Assembly: GCF_032362555.1 (NCBI RefSeq)
Contig: NC_083508.1
Coordinates: 6,973,001-7,037,000 of the forward strand
Direction: 5' to 3'
DNA: 64,000 bases
Source: Amyelois transitella
Lineage: Eukaryota > Arthropoda > Insecta > Lepidoptera > Pyralidae
Under the pieces are notes generated by a model that was given only the letters and a program-made list of their open reading frames with translations, did no database searches and had not been told where the DNA came from. Of this stretch, positions 44,801 to 56,400 are shown piece by piece (position 1 is the stretch's first letter; each line of letters begins with the position of its first letter). A program made the position numbers and the translations under genes.

Positions 44801-47516
44801 TGTCCCTTGGGCAGCGGAGCACTTGCAGGATGTGCACTGCCCATAGACAGGATCAGACTAGCCCATAGTTTGGGATTCCAGGACGTGACTCGTAACTCAA
44901 TGTTTGCAGTGTCTTCCAGAGATCATATTGGTAGTGTATAGTTTTGCTCAATTTTACCTATGAATGAATTGAAATTCTACCTGTTATACCATTCTTAACT
45001 TTGCAGTGGAATTTCTTAATTGGGCGTCACTATGTGGCATTCATCTGAGTAGAATATCAGAGGATTTAATAATATACAGTTCCCAAGAGTTTGGAATCGT
45101 GCGTCTGTCAGATAAATTTTCAACTGGTTCGAGTTTGATGCCGCAAAAGCGCAACCCCGACGGCTTAGAACTAATTCGTGGCGCCGCAGCACTACTACTG
45201 GGAGACTCCATTGCATTTAATTGTACTTTGAAGGGACTACCCAGTACATATAACAAAGATCTCCAGTCAGATAAAGAAATACTCTTCAGATGTTATGATA
45301 AATTATTCGACTGTCTCAAAGTTGCGACGGGAACTATTGGAACAATGGATGTAAGGATTTTATGAATAACTTAGGGGGAAGTCCCCCAGTGGCGGACACC
45401 TAAGGTTATTTCAAAATAAAACATAAAATATTTAAGGAATGTTTATAAAATTATGACTTATATTAGATAACAAAGTTAGAAATCAAATTAATTTAACAAA
45501 AATGCAACCTCTGCTAAAAAATAATTAATACTATCAAACAAACTTTGGTAACAAAAAATATAATTTTAAAAAGTGGCACCTAGTACCGGACGAATATTTG
45601 TGCACGCAACTGACACCAGTTTTATCACAGTTATAAATTCTTGAGGGTGTGAATGTTGTGCTGTTTCATCAGCTTTTCAAGGTTGTCGTAGAAGAGATCC
45701 ACTCGTGGTTTGTTAAATCCTACGGGGCGCATCATGCTTGTCGATTCCGGTGTTCTCAACGAAATGTCAGAATGCCTTTTCATGAAGTCGTAATTTTTTA
45801 TTGCGACTTTTATTTTTTATTTATCAGCACTGCCTTTTTTTTTTATTAAATCAATGAGGAATCTTGATGACTTCAGCTAAGTCGTATGCTAATTTAAGAA
45901 ACTTCTTTTTCATGAGCGGCATGCATCTATTCGATAAATCTTTAATGTGGTCCACCAAGACTTCTTCATACTCTGCTGAGAAGGTGTTAGTAAATCTACC
46001 TAACTTTAGTTTCATTGTTATTTCTTCTCGATTTAGGGCTTTTATTTAATGTATAGTGCTTTTAGGAATATTGTATCGCATTGCAGCTTGTCTCACACTC
46101 AGTTCTTTTGACATAACCTTATCAATAGCAGTTTGTAAGCTCTGTGGATCCCAGGATCCTTTCTTTTTCTTCTCTTCCATTTTAACTATCTTCTTTCTTC
46201 TATACTCTAAAACAAAATTAAATAATTAGAATAAAATACGTAATTTCTTACAAAAAATATCAATATGTTTACTGTCCGGCACTAAGAGACGACTTAGTGT
46301 CCGGTGCTAAGGGACACACATTTTCGTTCATTAGATGGTACCTACTTAAATTGTTTAAAAGATGTACCTAATAATATTCTACCATTTTACGGATAACAAT
46401 CGAGTACTGATTTTATCTTTGAATACCACTCAAATGTAAATGCATAAATATATTAGAATTACTTACATTGATATTTAAGTGACGCCGTGATTTCGAGCCT
46501 AAAACAGCAAATTGTTACTCCTGCCGCGGCCGTGTGCGTCACTGGAGAGGCACGGCGCGTGATCTTGTACCTGTATGCCCCAGCACCCCTTTCACTTGTA
46601 TTTTGAAACGAACTGATTTGTACTCGCTTGAATAGTACGAGTGTCCGGCGCTAGGTGCCGTCCGGCGTTACGGGACTTCCCCCTATCAATACTGCAATAG
46701 TTACTATTCTGCTCATTCCACATACCTTACAACAAGGTTACATTTGATATTACAGACCGCTTTCAATTAGTCAAGGTCTGCTTTGGGGAAGGCCCATAGA
46801 ACTTCTCTGAAAAGTTCATGTCCAACCAACAATAGACTTACCTATTGCACATGAAATGATAATCAATATAATTGTTTATACAGGTTGATGCTGAAAAAGC
46901 ATTAGCAGCTTTAGAACCCACAATGTTGGCAACAGATCTCGCTCACCTGCTGGTTCGCCGAGGGATCCCATTTCGACGTGCTCATCATCACGTCGGGGCC
47001 TTATTGCGTAGAGCTGCTGAATTGGGAACCAGTTTAGTGGCCCTTCCGCATCACGAATACACATCTATTTGGTAAAGTTTTTATTCCTACAACTCCTCAA
47101 CCATGAATTAAATCAAAATCACGCGATCTATTGCTTAATTTTAAAAAGGTAAATAGGTAATAGTCATCGTAACGCAAATGTCGCAATGTAATGACAAGTC
47201 CGGTATATACCCTACATTATATATTAAATTTCGTTCGTATTTACATGCGATAATATAGAGCTCATTAGGCCTTGCCCTACGTTAAAACTCAATTTTCCTG
47301 GCACCCTTCTGTTACCCAAGTTTATACTAATCAGAATTCACGTTTTTCAGCCCCGAATTTGGCGAAGAAAGTGATGTGCGATCGGTGTTTTCTTGGGAAT
47401 CTAGCGTTGAACAATACACCAGTACAGGAGGCACGGCTAAGTCGGCGGTTGAACATCAAATCTCTGTGCTGCGCGCGTGGCTTCGTGATTATGGCAATAT
47501 CCAGAAGCAACCGTAA
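41850..47516 (+). CDS. ASL: Argininosuccinate lyase, 474 aa, 8 exons
   Basis: Cleaves argininosuccinate to arginine and fumarate; cytosolic homotetramer of the fumarase/aspartase superfamily (family knowledge). Coding exons 41850-41858 (MSD only), 43002-43199, 44078-44302, 44515-44615, 44737-44930, 45007-45350, 46884-47071 and 47351-47516 join in phase to 1,425 nt. Seen in order: [70 protein letters not shown] with catalytic His163, and the superfamily signature [11 protein letters not shown] with Ser284. The C-terminus ends in [16 protein letters not shown]. Length matches the family (about 460-470). The 3-codon first exon is the weakest part, chosen because ATGTCAGAT/GTAAGT is in phase and the family starts a few residues before WGG. 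Intron 6 carries a pogo-like element. An AATAAA lies near 47,535. Confidence 0.92.
43470..43570. mobile_element. Probable Helitron-derived fragment in ASL intron 2
   Basis: GTCTGTTTTTTATGTTGGTT, then CTCCGGAACTACTAAACGG resembles, loosely, the internal block of the Helitron at 22,738-22,800. The end motif is not visible, so the boundaries are rough. Confidence 0.35.
45374..46683 (-). pseudogene. Pogo/Tigger-like DNA transposon, internally deleted
   Basis: It is flanked by TA on both sides and bounded by inverted ends GGGGGAAGTCCC...GGGACTTCCCCC. CGGAC-rich subterminal motifs occur on both sides. Minus-strand pieces include a psq-type helix-turn-helix start (from 46,180: [34 protein letters not shown]), then [20 protein letters not shown] with [16 protein letters not shown] and [12 protein letters not shown] in other frames. 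The DDE catalytic domain is missing. The element is 1,310 bp, in ASL intron 6, opposite to the gene. Confidence 0.8.
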
Positions 47517-47640
47517 CATGAGTTATTTTTCTTAAATAAATACGATAATATGTACCACCATGTTCGCTGTAATTAACTTTGCACCACATAAAAAAAATAA
47601 TGTTCATGTGCTTTTTGCCACTAAATCTTCCTACTGAATA

Positions 47641-47885
47641 CATACATATAGTCACACCTATATCCCTATAGAGCCAGCAGTCTCGAAAGACTTAAAAGTC
47701 ACGTTTAGCTGTTTGGCTTAATTTTAGAATTGAGATTTTAATAGTAACAGGTAGCTAGCCAATCGCCTTAACGAATATCTCAAGTTTATAAGCCTATCCC
47801 TTAATCGCCTTTTACGTGATCTATGGTAAAGAGATGGAGTGGTCCTATTCTTTTTTTACATTTGTGCCGGGAACCACACCGCACC
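47641..47885 (-). mobile_element. SINE family B, reverse orientation
   Basis: It runs from a CATACATATAGTCACACC tail complement through ACGTTTAGCTGTTTGGCTTA to TTTGTGCCGGGAACCACACC. It lies about 125 bp past the ASL stop, probably just after its 3' end. Confidence 0.75.
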
Positions 47886-48160
47886 CTAAATAGTTTATAT
47901 GATACCGTTGGTAAGTTAGCTAGGTACCCATGCAAAGGAACTTGATGAATAAAGAAATAGTTTCTGAATAAAATCACAAACTCGACTATATTTAGACCTA
48001 GAGAAATGAATATAAATTAAATGAGAAGGCTTTTACAAAAGCTTCATCATTTTGAAAGTACAATGAAATTGTCTTCCAATTTAGTACATTATACAAATTG
48101 ATCTAAATGTAGAACTTCGGTATTATAATTACGCATTTCAAAATAAAAACATGACGTAAG

Positions 48161-48397
48161 TTGAAGTTGTCAAGAGCGGTGGTTGCGACCATCGCCGGCT
48201 GTCTCGTGCACTTCTCCGTGGGCCGCACGTTTTCCGCTCGAGTGCGCCGCGACCCTCGGAACAGAACCACCCCCAACCCACCTAGCCTCGACCACGACCA
48301 CCCCGTCTTCCCTTCATCGACGACATCACTTCCCATTTATCAATCGACATCGAAACGAGCAGTGCTTCTGAAGTTTGATACCGGTAAAACTTTTTAG
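48161..48397 (+). other. Possible exon of an unassigned gene
   Basis: A sharply GC-rich open stretch in AT-rich surroundings. In the frame starting TTG at 48,161 most third positions are G or C for the first ~50 codons, as in real coding DNA. The translation has a hydrophobic run (AVVATIAGCLVHFSVG) that looks like a signal peptide, then a Pro/Thr/Ser-rich part (RNRTTPNPPSLDHDHPVF). No ATG is in frame; ATG at 48,151 meets a stop in another frame. A donor-like ACCG/GTAAAAC lies at the 3' side. It may be one exon of a small secreted protein or a decayed gene. No family was recognised. Confidence 0.35.
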
Positions 48398-49061
48398 TGC
48401 CCAATAATTATTTATTTTTGCCATTTGCAAAGGACAACACAAATTATTGAAATTAAATATCGTATTTTCTTAGTATTTTTTCAATCGTTTATCGGTTATG
48501 AAGTGATGTGTAAACAGGGATGCAACTTAAAAAAATCATAGGTCTTTATCACTAGCACTACAGTGTACCTAATGGTAAGATACCAATTTTTATAAAAATA
48601 TAAAAGTAGCAATTTTGAAATATTAAATAGAAAATGGCAATAAAATAGAATATGGCCAAATGTATATTCCAACTTCGGGTTTTACAACGAAAACATAGAT
48701 TTTTGGCTTTTAATGATATACCTACCTAACGCCTAGGTAATTAATAACATGGGACATGGGGTAATAAATTAAGAAAAAAATATATAAACATGTCCATAAC
48801 AATGTCGCACATCGCTAATGCATTGATCACAAAATAATACGCCTCGTAACTCCGACCGAGTTGACACACACGATAAGCCAATCCTGGCTTCACCGGCGTT
48901 GTTTGATGTTGAAGATCTTAATCGCGTAAATTAAAATCCAGCTAATCGATATTAACATCCATGTTAATTAGTGTACTAAAGTAATTTACATGAGGTAACG
49001 TGGGCAGGGATGTAGTACAAATGTGTTGCGTGTGTCTGTCACTGGCTACTGTTCTAGTAAG

Positions 49062-49826
49062 ATGGCGCGGAGCTCCGCAGCTTTCCTGGCGGCACTGGCG
49101 CTCGTCTTCTACGTTGCTTCTCAGGAGTATCATGCGCCTTATAATAACGGCCGAATGTGGAACAAAAAATATATTGCAAACAAAGAGGTATGTTTCTTCA
49201 TAACGTGTTATTTCTCAATATAATATTTATTTAAAATGTACAAAGCACTTCAAAAACAATGAAGCTTTAACCCTCCATACAAATATTATAAATGATAGTG
49301 AGTTTTGTTTGTTAAATCTTCATGTTCTTTTATTTACTACAATTTAAAAACACAAGTCAAGAGTACAAGTGCTTAGATCGGTATCATATCTTTTAACATT
49401 CATGATAATTGATAATTCATGGATGTAAAGAAGTATTTGAAAATAAAACTATAAAGATATTAGATTTATAGTTTTATTTTATATGAAGGTTGCCAAGTAC
49501 TGTGCAAACAAATAAAGATAATTATTCAAACTTCATAATATCCTAAGTACCTATCATAAGGCTTTTGACCTTGCTATCTTACCGTGCATTAATCGCACAG
49601 GAAGGTAACTTTCTACAGATACAGATTTAGCAATGGGTTTCATGTTTTTCAGAATATTCAGCAGATCCATTCCATGATCGATGCATACAAGGGTGAAATT
49701 GAAGGTCAAATGATAATCGAAACAAATGAGATGATCGACACCAAATACAGGACATGGAAACGTAACGCCGACCTTATCAACTCCTTGTTGACACTGCCCA
49801 AAGGAATGAATGACGCAGGACGTTAA
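49062..49826 (+). CDS. Pdf: Pigment-dispersing factor (PDF) neuropeptide precursor, 99 aa
   Basis: Precursor of the amidated peptide that synchronises circadian clock neurons in insects through a class B G-protein-coupled receptor (family knowledge). Two coding exons, 49062-49187 and 49653-49826, split in phase 0. Residues 1-20 are a signal peptide (MARSSAAFLAALALVFYVAS). A spacer, the PDF-associated peptide region, follows. Then KR precedes the mature peptide NADLINSLLTLPKGMNDA, followed by GR and the stop. The Gly gives C-terminal amidation. Precursor length and layout match insect PDF. AATAAA at 49,838 provides the poly(A) signal. ATG 49,062 is preferred over the upstream in-frame ATG-like 49,023 because it starts a clean signal peptide. 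The gene is tail to tail with CDK11. Confidence 0.95.
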
Positions 49827-50472
49827 ATTTAATGTTTCTAAATAAATAATATTTAAATATTACAAACCCAGTGTCGTTAAATTTTACATGCAAGTGAAAT
49901 TAATAAAAAAAAAACCTGTTTGTCAAAATATAATTATAATTATTGTACCATAATTACTACATTTCAATGTTACGATTTACCATTTGTAAGTCCCTCTCTA
50001 ACAAAGAACGAAACAAACAAATGGTAAGGTAAGGGACCTAAGTTATATATTTACAGTATTATTTTCATTGATTCTAAGTTTGTGTTCATAACCAGATTGA
50101 TCTAGTCACAACAGAAAACCTCAAAAATAAAATGTGTATTGTTGTAAGCAAACAATATTACGAAACAAACACAACCACAAACCTTTTTTAAATATTGTTA
50201 CACAATGACAATGAAAAAATAGAGCTCCATATTTACAGTCTTTCTATTTGAGGAATCTTATTTCATTATTTATTTTATAAGTACATATTTATCTTGTAAT
50301 ATCTGAATGTGGTTCATTTTAAAATCACAATAACTATACAAGGAATACCAGAATTTCTCAAAATTTAGTGATGTACTGAATCCAACAACAATTTATTCAA
50401 ATTCTATTTTAAAATTTCCTTTCCATAACATGTGCTCGCGGGCGTACTTGGTGTTCCGTCGCTCGGGTACTG
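49827..50472. other. Tail-to-tail spacer between pdf and CDK11
   Basis: AT-rich, no gene. It contains the pdf poly(A) signal, and on the minus strand an AATAAA-type site at 50,392-50,397 for CDK11. Confidence 0.5.
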
Positions 50473-53400
50473 CTAGAATTTGAGTGAGAATCCCGGCGCG
50501 ACATTGACAGAGCGATGCTGCAGCTGGAAGCCGAGGGCCTCGTCGGAGTCTCCGCGCGAGTACTGCGCGTACGCGGCGCCCCCTGCTGGCGGCCGCGGGC
50601 TGTGCGTGGTGTGCCGCTTGCCTTCAGACTTGGCCGGCCAAGTCGGGAACATGGCAGGGTCAATAGCGACGGGATGCTCCTGCAACAAACAAAAAATAAC
50701 ATTAAAATATTGACAGGAAGGAATGTTAAATTGATTCCAATTTACAAATTTTGCCAACGCTCATTATATGTATTTACGGGCAGAGATTGCGCCGCTACGC
50801 GTAACAGACGCTTGCTTTTCGTCTTAATCTACACTCTTCAGTAAATATGCATAGTATTTCTAACGAACATATAAGTAAGGCACCATTGAATATATCATAT
50901 GCTTTATTATATTTGACTTTGAAAATTATTTTATTTACAAGTTATTATTACCTTAAAGTATGGGTGTTCTAGAGCAGCATCTGCAGTTATCCGCTTAGCA
51001 GGATCGTATGTGAGGAAACTCTGCAACAGAGCGAGCCCTGACTCCGACAGCAAATCTTGTCCAATCCGCTGTCGTAGACCCCCTGGTGGATGCTCTGCAA
51101 AAGTCATTTTTTGCACTGCTGGTAATTCGTTGTATCCAGGCCAGCAAGATTCCGAAGGAGTTCCAAGATCCTGAAAATTTTAAAAAGCATGTACCTAAAT
51201 CAAATATACATACATATATATACAAATCCAATATTTTTAAACATATTATAACAGATATATTTTATCAGGATGAAAACATAAATTTACCTTAAATATCCTA
51301 TTCAATTCGTCAACTTCCGATTTTCCCGGGAATAAGGGGTTCATTGACACAAACTCTCCAAATATACACCCTACACTCCACATGTCGATGTGTGTCGAAT
51401 ATTCTTTGCAGCAAAGCAGTAGTTCCGGGGCGCGGTACCACAGAGTCACAACGATCGGAGTATACTGTCGGAGAGGAGAACCATATTCTCTGGCTAAACC
51501 AAAATCTCCAACCTGAAATTAAAAAATATTTATTTTTACCTCTGTGCGCTGCGGTACATTTTTATTAAACACAAATTCCATGGGAATTTTCCATGAAAAG
51601 GCACCCTTTATCTGTTATTCAGCTATGTGTATGCGAACTTTCATTCAGATTGGTCACGTAGATAATGATGATAAAGCTTGATGAGGAAACAAACAAACAA
51701 CACTTCAACATTTATATAGGCAATTTCCATCAAGAATACTTTTTAAAGTATAAGCAAGTTTAAAGGATACTCGCCTTCAATACCCCTTTGTGAGAAAGAA
51801 GTAAATTGCTAGTTTTAAGATCTCTATGTAATATCCAATTGTCGTGGAGATGGTGTACAGCACTAAGCAGTTGTGTCATCAAACATTTAACCTCCCCTAA
51901 AAAAAAATATTATTTTGGATAAACATACAGTGTACAAATTATATAATAAAATAGTAACTGACCGATAGACCAGGTAATTCAGATATTGGAAAAAATGATT
52001 TAGATTTTGAACTTAAAAACTGGTATACAAAATTTTCCCCCATCTCTCTAAGGAGAACGAGGAGTCCGCTAAATTTAGTTAAATTTTACATTTTTTTATA
52101 ATAAAAAGACAAATTTATTCACCTGGTAGAAACACTTGCTTTTTTGCCCTCATTGTTTCCATAAGACTTTTGAGGTCATGCTCTACGTAGTCCATTACTA
52201 TAAATATTTTGTCCATATTGTAGCCGACAACGATCTCCCTCACGGTCACTATGTTAGGATGCTGGCCCTGAAACATCATAATTGGTTGTGCGACTTGTCA
52301 GTATTGGATAAAACATAAGAGATTTTATTGTAATGAAATTTCACTCTAGTTCCACAGAAGTGTCAGTTTTTGTAATAAAAGTTCCTGTTTGTGCTTGCAT
52401 GTTTATGCGTCCATATTTTTTAATGTGGTAATACCATGAGTATGGTAGGGTTCCATAGCCACAAACTTGTTTATAACGAACATATGTGGACGAACATGAC
52501 CATTCCTAATGAGTGTAATATTCCACAATAAGTAAATAACACCTTGTATTTATAGATAGCGAAAGACTTGAAAGGCCGTGTTCCGCTCGAACCAATAAAT
52601 TAGAATACTGCATCAGCTGCCTTAGTCTACGGGAATCGTACTTGCGTTCAAAGTCGTCTTCCAAGTCATTTTACCATGAGATAGCCATAAAATCTATTTT
52701 CTGCTTAAATCTATCCTTATTAGACATGCATTTAATCTGCGACAATTAGGCTAGGGACCCAAAAATTTTTAAAATTTACACATTACCTAACAAGCACAAT
52801 TTGCTATATATTAAAAATTTGTGAAATAATTTCACTAAATGGAAGCTCCTAAACAGAGAACTATTAAGACTTTTTTTTAAATAAAAATGGGATATCACAC
52901 TATCGACAAAAAAAAATTGTATAAACTGTACCAAACTAAAATAACAACTTTACAACCAATACCTTTCTTTTACACATAATATAAATTTACAATTGTGTAA
53001 GTGGCTATAAAATTGTCTTCGTATAAGAGCTCCCATTTATTTAGATTCATTCAATTATAATTAAAATGTAAACAAAATACAATTTATAAATATACATTAT
53101 GCATTAGTAACACTTCATAAATGTCATATATTTTTCAATTATTATTATAATGAACCTGTAAACAGTTAAAATTTGCGATGGCGATACCCTGAATATGTTA
53201 TTACTTTAGAAAAAATACATCAGGTTATAACTTATCATGTCCATGGCTTTAGCAAGGTACGCCACAATCACAGTCCTGGATTGGAAAAGTAAGATTTATA
53301 CACGAAGCAACTCCCTGACTCTGACCTCCGCAAACATTTGTGAATGTGCAGGTTAACTTCGCGATGACGACACGGTAAGACCATCGGTTAGAAAATAAAC

Positions 53401-56400
53401 TAATAATAATTATAAAATAGGTAGGATTTGTCCATCATACTTTTTAAGTCGGGCAATATATTCGTTCCCAACGAAGCTTTTACTTACATGTTATGATATA
53501 TAGCTTTGTCTATATATAATAACTTCAGTACAAGGGCTCTACTTATTTTAAAATTTATCACTAATTAAAAAATACGTTCCATTTAAAATATGTATAAATA
53601 TATTAATCTAAATAATTAAAAGCGCGAGATGTATGAATTGATTTTGATTTATTTTTGCTGAAGTGGTTGACAACATTTTGCGTATTGGTAAAAAAAACAC
53701 GTTCTTTTAAGAAAGGAGTCACATTCGCAACTTCACTTTACTGGTCATACTAACCATTGAATATATTACGTCAATATAAACGAAGAAATGGAATGATGAT
53801 TAGTATTAGTAGTTATTTTGGTTAAAAGAAGTTCAAACTTTTATATGTAGTATTAAGAATTAAACAGAAGGCTTTAAGATTAGTTTTACAACTTTAATAG
53901 TTTCTTTATCTGTTGTAAACCTCGCAAGTTTAAATTGATTGTTCGAACTTTGTTCCATAGCCACAATTACGAAATGTGATAATCGGGACTACGCAGAATT
54001 GTAAAAATATAACATTTATATACTTACTAATAGTTAACGAATGGTTATTTTGTGGCGCTGTAAATGTTATATTATTAGGAGATAAATAAAATTGATTAAA
54101 TAAAAAACAACAAAGTTTTATATAATAACCATTGACAATAAATTCAAACAGTTATAAACAAAATGTGTAACAATGATCCCCTTCTCCTCCCAGCGTCAGT
54201 ACCGGTTGCGTCCTCACTGTCTGGAGAGGAGCCCAAAGTGCGTCTATGACCACCATCTTTTTACACGAAGCGACTAGTCTGACCTCCGCAACCTTCACAG
54301 GGGAAACTAACTAATATTGGATCATTGTTACACATCCAATTTCCTGAATATAAGGTTTTCCTCATGTTTTCTCCGCCGTAAAAGCTTCGGTTAGAAAACG
54401 TAAGTATCTGTCCACAAGCGAAGACGTCAGTTTAACATACATCATTTTAAAGAGAGGTATTTATAGAAAAGCAAAGAAACAGATCAGACTATTTTTGAGA
54501 AAACAAAGAAACAACCAATATTTATCTCCATATAGTAGAGCCGCATATTCTCATAATGTTTCTTTTGCACAGTTTCTTTCTCATATCTTTCTCAAAATGT
54601 TTCATTCGCAAATGGCGCGGCGAGATTAAAAATACAATTTAAATTTCCAAAGCGTACCTAATCATTTAATAATGAAAAAACGTAGCTTCGAAGATTGAAA
54701 TGTAACTCCAAGTACCGTCGTGACATTTTGCTGAGCCATTGTGAGAAAAGATAGCAGATAAGCAGGGTTGAGCATCGGTGGTCGAACAGTTAAAGTATCA
54801 GACTTAAAAAAGGCGTGTCCGTTCCTAGATTTCGGTTTCGTGGTACATAGCCGTGGAAGGTTCAAATTCTACCATGGCGATGTAACAAATACGTTTGTGA
54901 ATTACATACGCTTCAGTTCGATTGCTAACCGATGGTCCTACATTGAGAGGAAAAAAAATGAATAAACCTACACATTCAAGCAACGTGATATGAAACCATC
55001 ATCCTGGTAAAGCTACTCCAGTGTTCGTTACGGGTACCCCGCATGGTCAAGAAAGGAAAGACGGGAGTAACTAACGTAAAAAAATCACCCAGGATCATAG
55101 TCCCAGTCAAACCCCGGGCGACGTGCTGACAACGTAACCTACTTAATGTCAGGAGGATGAAAAGATATTATGAGTAACAGAATCCTGCGAAAGAAACGTG
55201 CTCACATTTTGTGCAGCTGCAGCAGGTCGTTTGTGTGTATACAACACGTAGATTATTATAACATAGTAAACAAATCTCACGATAACAAATACATAAACTA
55301 GCAAGACGCGTTTCCATTTACCTAAATCACAAAAAATAAAAATGAAAATTTAACAAATTTTATCTTATACATTTACATTTATATCTAAATATCTGTCTAC
55401 TATACACACTACTAGAATCGTTTCCATATGTATGTGATGCGCCATACTTTTAAATCGAAATAATTAATTTATATAGTTGCCGAACTCACTATATTTCAAA
55501 TACTACCTACCCTACTAACCTAAAAGAACATTATAGCTCATAGAAGAAACGTTTTATAGGATAAGAAAAATATTTCTACATACATATAGTCACATCACAT
55601 CAGAGCCAGTAGTCTTGAAAACACTGAAAGACCATGTTCAGCTGTATGTCTAAATGATGGAATTAAGACTCAAGTAGTAACAAGTTGCTAGCCCATCGCC
55701 TATAAGAAGAATCCCAAGTTTATATGCCTTTCTCTTAGTCTCATTTTACGACACCCATGGGAAATATATAGATAGTCCTATTCTAAAATGCCGGGAAACA
55801 CACAACACCAAAAATATGGCAGGTGTTTTATAAATCAGCCGGTATCTTCGTTCTGGTCTAGCGTTACACTTGGGTACATTATTACATCTCTGGAGATCAG
55901 CCCGAGATCAGCCCGGTGTCCCCCTATAACCATGATCTTGTAAGGCCAGTTTTTAAACGAATCCACTCCCGTCTAACCTCTGCAACCTTTTCTGTGGGAC
56001 CTAATCTATATATCATCATGGTAAAAGCTGCATTAAATGAATATGCCATAAATCGCCTTTTAAGAAATCCATTGGAAAGATATTAAAAATTAAAAGTCGC
56101 AATATGTCGGTAAAATCGGTATACGGGTCAGTTATTTCATAAACACTGAATATGTAAACCAAACAATATAATCGCAAACCACCAAATGCTGAACAATATA
56201 ATATTGCTTTCGATTAATTTGCCGTGATTATCCATTTATATGTGGCTTATTAGAATAAGGGTTAAAGTCATTACTTGCAGTAAACCCACAATCAACATGA
56301 GGTGAGCTTCATTCCATATAAGAAAAACTACATGTAAGTAACGTTGAGGATCTAATGAGAGTCATTTGGTACTGGCAATAAGCATAGGAAGAGGAATGAT

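Larger units (their letters stand above)
47517..49061. other. Spacer between ASL and pdf
   Basis: It holds the ASL 3' UTR, a family B SINE (47,641-47,885), an unassigned GC-rich open stretch (48,161-48,397) and the presumed pdf promoter. No TATA box or E-box cluster could be singled out with confidence. Confidence 0.5.
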
